NCBI GenBank assembly: GCA_028282595.1
Contig: JANQHQ010000005.1
Location: forward strand, 1-37,815
Reading direction: 5' to 3'
DNA from: Chlorobium sp.
GTDB taxonomy: Bacteria; Bacteroidota; Chlorobiia; Chlorobiales; Chlorobiaceae
DNA length: 37,815 bases
The position numbers and the translations under genes were made by a program. This document shows positions 32,946 to 37,815 of this stretch, in pieces. The notes below the pieces were generated by a model, which was given only the letters and a program-made list of their open reading frames with translations, was not told the DNA's origin and searched no databases. The stretch's first letter is position 1, and every line of letters begins with the position of its first letter.

Positions 32946-33091
32946 CTATATCGGAAACAGTCTGTTATTTTTCTCAAATAGGCCTTTTATAGAACCGGAT
33001 CGGTCCTTAATTTACGAATTTATACGCTGATTTACAATCACATCCCCTCTATCCCGTATCGGCCCGCCCGATATGCTCCCCGAACACTTTC

Positions 33092-33129
33092 GGGCACCTC
33101 TGTTAATTAAAACGTAAATAGAGGCGACC
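33092..33129. mobile_element. Degenerate 38-bp MITE remnant
   Basis: GGGCACCTCTGTTAATT at the left and AATAGAGGCGACC at the right are recognisable but mutated MITE ends with almost no interior. The flanks TTTC/TTTT are an imperfect duplication. With the T-run that follows it could double as a weak plus-strand terminator. Confidence 0.6.
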
Positions 33130-33207
33130 TTTTTTTGACGACAGCCGGCAGAAAATCCCGCACGGCTTTTTTTCACGGCCCCATTCCAGGGGCCCGAGTC
33201 TCCGGGC

Positions 33208-33235
33208 GGGACATTTGCAGCAAAAACGCTATACT
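33208..33235 (+). promoter_or_regulatory. Likely promoter of the Ig-like lipoprotein gene
   Basis: GGGACA (33208-33213) and TATACT (33230-33235) are 16 bases apart, 53 bases ahead of the start codon at 33288. The -10 is a near match to TATAAT; the -35 matches in its last four positions. Confidence 0.45.
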
Positions 33236-33287
33236 TATACAGCGCCGGAGCACCAAAACAACCGTCTCAACGACCAACGCGGGTCTC

Positions 33288-34979
33288 ATGAAAGCGATCC
33301 CTTTCGTTCTCTGCCTTCTCCTTTTCGTGGCATGCGCGCTCGACCGCCCTCCTTCCGGCGGTCCGCCCGACACCGAGCCGCTGCTCGTAACCGCCGCAGA
33401 TCCCAAACCGTCGTCGGTCAACATCACGCCCGAACGCATCCGGTTCACTTTCAACCGCTACGTCGCGACATCGGCCCTGCGCCGGTCGATCGTCTTTTCG
33501 CCGACCATCGGAGGCTACAGCCTGAAAGCGGACGGAACGGAAGCGGAAATCGTTTTCGGCAGGCCCTTCGAAAGCGGTAAAACCTATACCGTCACCCTCA
33601 ACAAGTCGCTCAGAAGCAGCCGCGGAAACGAGCTCGAGCAAAGCTACACCTATGCGTTTTCGACCGGCCCGGAGATCAACCGCGGTTCGATATCGGGAAA
33701 GGTATTCACCGAAGACGCGCGGCCCGCCGCCGGAGCGACCGTCCTGGCCTATGCGCTCCCGCCGGAGAACGGCTCGAACGTCGATCCACCCGGAGAGGCG
33801 GCCGATTACAGCGTACAGACCGGACGTGACGGCTCGTTCACCCTCGACTACCTTGCGGAAGGGACGTACCGCCTGGTCGCTCTTCTGGACGGCAACCGCG
33901 ACCTGAAACTCGACCGGGCCGGCGAATCCTTCGGCGTCGGAACCCGTGCACGCGTGGAAACCGGATCGCAAAACAACCTCTTCAGGCTCGCCGCTCCGAG
34001 AGGAGCCCCACTCCTTCGCTACTGCAGCGCCCCGGCCGACAACCTGCTCGAAATCTCCTTCGACCGGGCCGTGTCGCTCGACCGTTTCTCCGCCCTCTCC
34101 ATCGCCGTGCTCGACACGACCCTCGGCGTTCCGGTCCCCGTCCTGGGATTCTACAGCACGAAAAACGCAATGGAGGACATCACCTTCCGCCTCGTAACCG
34201 GAAAGCTCGACAAGAACTCGGCATACAGAATAACCGGTTCCTCTCCGTCCGGCAGAACGTCGTCCGTCGTGTGCCGGGGAAGCGGTCGCGACGAACGGGA
34301 AAAGCTCCGGATAGCGGAACTCAAACCTGCCGACGGGGAAAAAAGAGCGTTCCTCTCGCCACCGGTCGAAGGACTCGACAAGGCGGCGCTCATCGCCTTC
34401 AACGTTCCGGTGGACCTCTCCAGCCTCCGGAAATCCGTCCGGCTCTACGAGGTGAACGGAGCGGCTGCAAAGGCGCACGGCTTCTCGGTCCGGCCGATCG
34501 ACGCCCGGCGCTTCGCCCTGCAGGCCGAGCCGGCCTTCCGCGACAGCGCATCCTACCGGATTGAAATAGCCGCGGCCGGACTCAGGGGGACCGGAGGCGA
34601 AACCGCCGCCGATTCGGTCGCCGCGGCCACCTTCACCGTCGCGGGAGCCGACGCGTTCGGCGAGATCACCGGGAGAATCGTCGGGGCCGAAGGTACGGTC
34701 GTGGTCGAGGCCGTGAACACCAGGACCCGCCGGTCGAAAACGAGCGTCGTCAGCAGCCCGGGGGGAGAAGAGATGCCCTACCGGATCACGAACCTCGCGC
34801 CCGGAGAGTACATCGTAAGCGCCTACATCCCGCGCGCCGACGGTGACGGCGCCCGCCTGCCGTCGTGGAACCCGGGAGACCTCGAGCCGTTCGAACCGGC
34901 CGACCCGTTCACCGTCAGCCCGGAAGCCGTAACGGTCAGAAAGGGATGGGCGACGGAGAACGTGATGCTTGAATTCTGA
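33288..34979 (+). CDS. Ig-like domain lipoprotein
   Basis: 563 aa from the ATG at 33288; the open frame extends 51 codons upstream but overlaps the promoter. A signal peptide ends in a lipobox-like LFVAC, and the mature end CALDRPPSGGPPDTEP resembles the CxxxxxPxGGPxDTxPP start of Big_5/SbsA-type lipoproteins of Bacteroidota and Chlorobiota. A Big_5 Ig-like domain follows (PKPSSVNITPERIRFTFNRYV ... AFSTG, about 35-130), then a carboxypeptidase-regulatory-like region (GSISGKVFTEDARPAAGATVLAY), and further repeats to the C-terminus. Probably an outer-membrane or periplasmic lipoprotein. Function is unknown. bchJ begins 70 bases downstream on the same strand. Confidence 0.82.
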   Translation: MKAIPFVLCLLLFVACALDRPPSGGPPDTEPLLVTAADPKPSSVNITPERIRFTFNRYVATSALRRSIVFSPTIGGYSLKADGTEAEIVFGRPFESGKTYTVTLNKSLRSSRGNELEQSYTYAFSTGPEINRGSISGKVFTEDARPAAGATVLAYALPPENGSNVDPPGEAADYSVQTGRDGSFTLDYLAEGTYRLVALLDGNRDLKLDRAGESFGVGTRARVETGSQNNLFRLAAPRGAPLLRYCSAPADNLLEISFDRAVSLDRFSALSIAVLDTTLGVPVPVLGFYSTKNAMEDITFRLVTGKLDKNSAYRITGSSPSGRTSSVVCRGSGRDEREKLRIAELKPADGEKRAFLSPPVEGLDKAALIAFNVPVDLSSLRKSVRLYEVNGAAAKAHGFSVRPIDARRFALQAEPAFRDSASYRIEIAAAGLRGTGGETAADSVAAATFTVAGADAFGEITGRIVGAEGTVVVEAVNTRTRRSKTSVVSSPGGEEMPYRITNLAPGEYIVSAYIPRADGDGARLPSWNPGDLEPFEPADPFTVSPEAVTVRKGWATENVMLEF

Positions 34980-34990
34980 GCGGGGTTGCG

Positions 34991-34998
34991 TATCTTCG
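34991..34998 (+). promoter_or_regulatory. TATCTTCG promoter-like motif upstream of bchJ
   Basis: TTGCGTATCTTCG ends here, 51 bases before the bchJ ATG. TTGAAT (34969-34974) lies 16 bases upstream, overlapping the end of the lipoprotein gene. The word is the same as upstream of ndk. Confidence 0.35.
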
Positions 34999-35049
34999 GG
35001 ATATCCTTTTGCAGAACAACTCCTTAACCGATCGCCACAGAGAATCCGC

Positions 35050-35622
35050 ATGAGTACTCCCGCCAAAATAGGACCGAATTCCATCATACAGACCGTAGCC
35101 GCGCTGGAGGCGTCGTACGGCAAGCACGAAGCGGAAGCCCTCCTGACCATTGCGCGGCAGGGACATCTGATCGGCAACCTGCCGTCGGAAATGGTGGAAG
35201 AGGAGAAGTTTCACGCCCTTGTCAAGGCGCTCGAGAGGGAGATGGACTCCAAAAGGCTCGCCGCGATCCTGAACGATTCCGGACAGCGCACCGCCGCCTA
35301 TCTGCTCAGGGTGAGAATTCCCGGATTTTTCCAGAAACTGCTCAAACCCCTGCCGCCCGGTCTTGCCTTCAAGCTGCTCTTCTTCGCCATCGGCAAGAAC
35401 GCCTGGACCTTCGCCGGAAGCGGGGATTTCAGCTACACCAGCGGCACGACGCCCGAGATCACCGTCAAGGTCACCTTTCCGACCCTGCCGGTCGTCGGCA
35501 ACTTTTACCTCGGCACTTTCACCAAGCTCCTGAAAGAACTGGTCAACCCGGAAACCACGATAGACGCCTCCATCACGGGAGAAAGCGGCGACATCACCTG
35601 CCGCTACACCTGCCACATCTGA
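35050..35622 (+). CDS. bchJ: BchJ, V4R-domain bacteriochlorophyll biosynthesis protein
   Basis: 190 aa from the ATG at 35050. The N-terminal part (IGPNSIIQTVAALEASYG ... LLRVRIPGFFQKLLKPLPPGLAFKLLFFAIGKNAWTFAGSGDF) is the BchJ pattern (AGSGxF, RIPxxxQxLLK), and the second half is a V4R (4-vinyl reductase) domain with two Cys at the very end (CRYTCHI). BchJ was first named a 4-vinyl reductase; later work in Chlorobaculum tepidum gave the reduction to BciA and left BchJ with an accessory or substrate-channelling role. It has a TATCTTCG motif in front, follows the lipoprotein gene, and is not next to other bch genes. The bchK cluster is more than 24 kb away. Confidence 0.87.
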   Translation: MSTPAKIGPNSIIQTVAALEASYGKHEAEALLTIARQGHLIGNLPSEMVEEEKFHALVKALEREMDSKRLAAILNDSGQRTAAYLLRVRIPGFFQKLLKPLPPGLAFKLLFFAIGKNAWTFAGSGDFSYTSGTTPEITVKVTFPTLPVVGNFYLGTFTKLLKELVNPETTIDASITGESGDITCRYTCHI

Positions 35623-35640
35623 CCGCCATTCCGTAACCAC

Positions 35641-35668
35641 CCGTAGGGGCAGGCCCCCGTGCCTGCCC
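35641..35668 (+). repeat. REP-like element with CCGTAGGGGC head
   Basis: CCGTAGGGGCAGGCCCCCGT then GCCTGCCC: the GGGCAGGC and GCCTGCCC arms form a hairpin. It belongs to the same repeat group as 251-278 and the window ends. Confidence 0.75.
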
Positions 35669-35671
35669 AAG

Positions 35672-35707
35672 CCTTATTATAGGATAAGCCGTTATCCTAT
35701 AATAAGG
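35672..35707. repeat. Perfect 16-bp inverted repeat with 4-base loop
   Basis: CCTTATTATAGGATAA (35672-35687), loop GCCG, then its exact reverse complement (35692-35707). The stem is AT-rich and unlike its GC-rich neighbours. A run of T-rich sequence follows (TTCTTATTTTAGG). It could be a terminator for bchJ, an operator or a repeat-derived hairpin. Confidence 0.8.
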
Positions 35708-35756
35708 GTGATTCTTATTTTAGGTTGAAAAAATAGCGCCTGTATCTGTGGAGAGT

Positions 35757-35876
35757 ATGTCGTACAACGACATCGCCCGCGAACTCACCACAAAAAAACG
35801 AAACAGGATATTCAGCTACAGCGCCTATCTCAATATTCTGAACAGGGGAACGGAATTGCCGGAAAAGGAACAGTAA
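35757..35876 (+). CDS. Small ORF, 39 aa, unknown
   Basis: The ORF starts MSYNDIARELTTKKRNRIFS and ends ELPEKEQ. GGAGAG lies 4-5 bases before the ATG, and codon choice (AAC, CTG, GAA, AAG, TTC) is like that of the real genes around it. It is hydrophilic and helical, without a signal peptide or Cys. I do not recognise a family. It is the only plausible gene between bchJ and the Cdd1-like gene, and could be a real small protein or the remains of a longer one. The 100 bases after it hold nothing recognisable. Confidence 0.35.
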   Translation: MSYNDIARELTTKKRNRIFSYSAYLNILNRGTELPEKEQ

Positions 35877-35976
35877 CCGCTCATTTGCTCCTGACGGCCT
35901 CGAGCGCCATCCGCCGCGTCGACACCTTGCGTGTCGGCTCCGTGTCGGCGGGCCGAGCATAGGCTCCGGAAACCCT

Positions 35977-36264
35977 TCATATCCCGAACGTCTTTTTCCG
36001 TTCGGCGGTATACTCCCACCAGGGACGAGGCTCTTCACCATCAATGAAACGGACGAGGGAAATAAAAATGTCCAGCACGCAGGGGTCCTGTCGCCTGCCC
36101 TTGATCGACGAGAGGGTATGATAGAGCTCGACGGGCGAACGGTCCGCGAGGTCGAGTGGGCTCTTGACGCCGATCAGGCGAAGATCGTTCGCAATCGCCG
36201 GACCGACGTTGGGAAGGTCGGTGAGTCGTTCCAACCTGTTTCTGTCAACCTTGGCGGGATTCAT
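35977..36264 (-). CDS. Helix-hairpin-helix protein of the Cdd1 (pathogenicity locus) family
   Basis: 95 aa. RLERLTDLPNVGPAIANDLRLIGV is a helix-hairpin-helix of the type seen in DNA-binding and nucleic-acid-processing proteins, and DLADRSPVELYHTLSSIKGRRQDPCVLDIF plus PRPWWEYTAERKKTFG is the rest of the Cdd1/mitomycin-resistance-like family (PF11731). Function is unproven. Its ATG overlaps the stop codon of the toxin remnant (ATGA), so it may have been fused to that transcript by a deletion. Confidence 0.8.
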   Translation of the reverse strand: MNPAKVDRNRLERLTDLPNVGPAIANDLRLIGVKSPLDLADRSPVELYHTLSSIKGRRQDPCVLDIFISLVRFIDGEEPRPWWEYTAERKKTFGI

Positions 36265-36353
36265 GTCGCAGCTCGGTCGTGATTGGCCAGATACCTCCGG
36301 ATACCGGGGACATCGTTTTCAGCGTCGACACTCAAAAAAACGTCATACTTCAT
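36261..36353 (-). pseudogene. RelE/ParE-type toxin remnant (first 30 codons)
   Basis: Translation gives MKYDVFLSVDAENDVPGIRR followed by ten more residues and a stop. The MKYDVFLSxDAExD start with an acidic helix (IRRYLANHD) is the N-terminus of a RelE/ParE-superfamily toxin, which would normally be about 90-110 aa. Everything after residue 30 is missing, including the catalytic/core beta-strands. The ATG overlaps the antitoxin stop (ATGA), the usual arrangement of such pairs, and the premature stop overlaps the ATG of the Cdd1-like gene. Confidence 0.65.
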
Positions 36354-36789
36354 GAGCCCTGCCGCGCTTCCGTCTTTTTCCTGAGCAGATCGAAAGACTC
36401 GCTTGCAGGCCTGTATTTACCTTCTTCTATCGACTTCGAACTTTGAGCGAGCATTTTCAGCAACACCAGACTTTCCTGCATTTGCTCATAAACGTGAATA
36501 TCCTGCAAAATAACCTTGGCCTCGCCATGTTGGTTAATGGGCACCTCTATTAATTGTCATGAGCGATTCAAGTGCAAGGCGAACGGAGCGGAGAAACCGG
36601 AGTCCCGACAAGTCGGGATGAGGATTTTGATCCCGACCTGTCGGGACAACGAAGCAATTGAACTGCGGAATAAATAAATAGAGGTGCCCTAATAATCATG
36701 GTTTCTCCTTTATCGGAGACCTCCCTGATAACCTCCGAAGCATGCGCTTTCAGATAACTTATCGGATTGATTGAATCACTGTACTTCAT
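36350..36789 (-). pseudogene. Phd/YefM-family antitoxin gene split by a MITE
   Basis: The 5' part from 36789 reads MKYSDSINPISYLKAHASEV and continues to GETMII; the 3' part, from 36537 down, reads NQHGEAKVILQDIHVYEQM and continues to the stop at 36350. Between them is a 151-bp MITE with TAAT on each side. Deleting the element and one TAAT joins the halves in frame as GETMIINQHGEAKVILQ, which is the normal Phd/YefM sequence. An intact protein of about 95 aa would have been an antitoxin for the adjacent RelE/ParE-type toxin. With the insertion, translation runs into the element and the toxin-binding C-terminus is lost. Confidence 0.88.
36539..36689. mobile_element. MITE copy, 151 bp, with TAAT target duplication
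   Basis: The 13-bp terminal inverted repeats are GGGCACCTCTATT and AATAGAGGTGCCC. TAAT flanks both ends (36535-36538 and 36690-36693). Inside are two small hairpins, TCCCGACAAGTCGGGA and TCCCGACCTGTCGGGA, and the matching words ATTCAAGTGCAA and AATTGAACTGC. No protein is encoded, so it must have been moved by a transposase from elsewhere. It disrupts an antitoxin gene. Confidence 0.92.
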
Positions 36790-36812
36790 AAACACCGCCC
36801 GTTCCACTCATG

Positions 36813-37463
36813 TTATTTATCGATGGCTGAAGGCTTTGCCCCATTTTCCTGCATGTGCTCGAACACATGCCGCCAGATCACCCGGTTTCTTTCAATCAAA
36901 GAGGAAATTATCGATGGCCTATGCTTGAGAGATTCCAAACTGAAGACGGCGGCAAGAATTACAACGCAGGCGCTACAGAGAACATTGACAGGACTAAAGC
37001 TCATCGCCGTAACGGTTATTGCCCATATCGCAGTTGCGAGCATGAGAGCAACGTGGAGATAATATATCGGCGGGTAATGCATCATCGCATCGGGTATCGC
37101 ATTTTTATCCACTTCAGTATCCACTCTCTTTTTTGCACCCTCCGGGTCGAGCTTCAGCCATTTGCGATAGTATCGAAGACATGACTCCCAACCCACCCAT
37201 GTATCATCGCTCCCGCCTTCCAGTTCCAGTTGTATATAGGCAATAATCCTTGCAGCACTCATGAGACGATTCACCGTGAACCAGAAATTGAAAAGGATTA
37301 AACTCGCCGAGACAAGCGCCATCGCCCCCATATACCCCACCTCGAGTGTCGTAATCGCTCCAAAACCCAGCGCCACGATTACCAACGGTCTCTCAAAAAC
37401 ATATCGCTTTGCCTGCAGCAATTCTTCACGAAGAGTCACGTACTCATGAGATTGATCTATCAT
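36813..37463 (-). CDS. Membrane protein with four predicted helices, unknown
   Basis: 216 aa. An N-terminal amphipathic part (SHEYVTLREELLQAKRYVFER) is followed by a helix pair (about 27-66), a charged and Trp-containing soluble section (about 75-130), a second helix pair (about 134-180) and a basic, hydrophilic tail. No signal peptide or known motif. The helix-loop-helix layout resembles many orphan membrane proteins found beside toxin-antitoxin or defence genes, but no family was recognised. AAGGAAC gives a good Shine-Dalgarno 7-8 bases before the ATG. The gene ends 23 bases before the broken antitoxin, and a truncated MITE lies 18 bases upstream of its start codon. Confidence 0.72.
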   Translation of the reverse strand: MIDQSHEYVTLREELLQAKRYVFERPLVIVALGFGAITTLEVGYMGAMALVSASLILFNFWFTVNRLMSAARIIAYIQLELEGGSDDTWVGWESCLRYYRKWLKLDPEGAKKRVDTEVDKNAIPDAMMHYPPIYYLHVALMLATAIWAITVTAMSFSPVNVLCSACVVILAAVFSLESLKHRPSIISSLIERNRVIWRHVFEHMQENGAKPSAIDK

Positions 37464-37480
37464 GGTTTTGTTCCTTTACA

Positions 37481-37575
37481 AGGCACTTCTATTTATTTGT
37501 CACGAGCGGTTCAAATGCACGGTGAACGAAACCGGAGTCCCGACACGTCGGGACAACGAACCCATTGAACTGCAC
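37481..37575. mobile_element. Truncated, diverged MITE copy
   Basis: From AGGCACTTCTATTTATTTGT through CACGAGCGGTTCAA to CGAACCCATTGAACTGC it follows the 151-bp copy, but with one rather than two TCCCGAC hairpins and without the right terminal repeat. No target duplication can be defined. It lies immediately upstream of the membrane protein gene. Confidence 0.7.
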
Positions 37576-37654
37576 TTCCGGCTTCATTGCTATAGCGCTT
37601 ACAGTACAGTAATATCACCATAACAGGAAGCAAAAAAAACGAAAACCGTCTCTC

Positions 37655-37681
37655 AAAAAAAGAAAGCGGCCCGAAAGCCGC
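37655..37681 (-). terminator. Minus-strand terminator with no gene in the window
   Basis: On the minus strand GCGGC-tttcgg-GCCGC is followed by TTTC and a T-run of seven. Its gene, if any, would lie to the right and beyond the window end. Confidence 0.5.
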
Positions 37682-37718
37682 CGTTGTGATACCTATGCTG
37701 TTTTTGCCGACCGCATAC

Positions 37719-37815
37719 TGTAGGGGCGCGATTGGCTGGTGATCGACAGGTTTTATTGTCCCCGCGGATTGCACGGGTGTTCACGACGACCGTAGGGGCG
37801 AAAAATTTTTCGCCC
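37719..37815 (+). repeat. 97-bp inverted repeat, right arm
   Basis: This is the reverse complement of 72-168 with one mismatch (37774). It ends in the palindrome GGGCGAAAAATTTTTCGCCC at 37796-37815, the last base of the window, so the full repeat may extend further. Confidence 0.9.

Larger units (their letters stand above)
32946..33287. other. Divergent intergenic region between glgA and the lipoprotein gene
   Basis: 342 bases without a gene. It holds the promoter region of glgA on the left, the MITE remnant (33092-33129) in the middle, a short AGCCG...CGGCT hairpin followed by seven T (33145-33175), and a promoter-like pair on the right. No RNA gene was recognised. Confidence 0.6.
37464..37815. 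other. Gene-free right end
   Basis: About 350 bases with the MITE remnant, a minus-strand terminator shape and one arm of the long inverted repeat. A minus-strand ORF through 37511-37774 consists of repeat sequence and is not considered a gene. Confidence 0.6.

Noticed and set aside
35877..35976. Extra minus-strand gene between the small ORF and the Cdd1-like gene
   Set aside because: Only short frames without ribosome-binding sites; no recognisable feature in these 100 bases.
1..37815. Composite transposon or genomic island bounded by the 97-bp inverted repeats
   Set aside because: The content between them is mostly core Chlorobiaceae housekeeping genes, there is no transposase or integrase, and the repeats look like dispersed REP-type sequences.

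Overview
The window comes from a green sulfur bacterium (Chlorobiaceae). The evidence is the combination of a bacteriochlorophyll synthase of the BchK type, a membrane glycosyltransferase matching CruC (chlorobactene glucosyltransferase), a V4R-domain BchJ and a GlgA with the sequence style of Chlorobium GlgA, all in GC-rich DNA with tightly packed housekeeping genes. The genus cannot be fixed from the sequence alone. I see no rRNA, tRNA, CRISPR array, transposase gene or phage gene.

Layout. 1-755 is gene-free and rich in REP-like palindromes. 756-5390 holds mostly plus-strand genes: an M23 peptidase, a PQQ-type sugar dehydrogenase, an unrecognised exported protein and a DUF937 protein, with arfB on the other strand. 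5443-18866 is all minus strand: a WD40 propeller, then a pigment and envelope cluster (cruC, hisG, lpxH-like, a phytol/farnesol-kinase-like gene, bchK), miaB, a sulfur and Fe-S operon (SDR, cysK, nifS, nifU), a rodZ-like gene and a second SDR. 19062-20921 has a CNNM/CBS transporter and ndk on the plus strand. 20986-32945 is a long minus-strand run of housekeeping and envelope genes: glgA, gmhB, hemW, a DUF2723 protein, lpxA, a ROK kinase, comF, rsmE, an AI-2E-type permease, an S23-like protein and a DacA-like peptidase. 33288-35622 carries an Ig-like lipoprotein and bchJ. From 35623 to the end the window is accessory in character, with repeats, a small ORF, a Cdd1-like gene, a broken toxin-antitoxin pair and a small membrane protein.

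How the genes fit together. bchK, the alcohol-kinase-like gene, cruC and bchJ serve chlorosome pigments (bacteriochlorophyll c-type tail attachment, possible prenol salvage, carotenoid glucosylation and 8-vinyl-reduction-linked chemistry). cysK, nifS and nifU form a cysteine to sulfur to Fe-S scaffold route, and miaB and hemW use Fe-S clusters. lpxA, lpxH, gmhB, the DacA-like peptidase, the M23 peptidase and the RodZ-like protein belong to envelope assembly.

The clearest non-routine signal is a small non-autonomous mobile element (MITE) family with ends GGGCACCTCTATT. One 151-bp copy has split a Phd/YefM antitoxin gene and left a TAAT target duplication; removing the element plus one TAAT restores the reading frame exactly. 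A second copy at 16624-16714 is flanked by TGAA on both sides. In addition, a 97-bp inverted repeat with one mismatch lies near the left end and exactly at the right end of the window.
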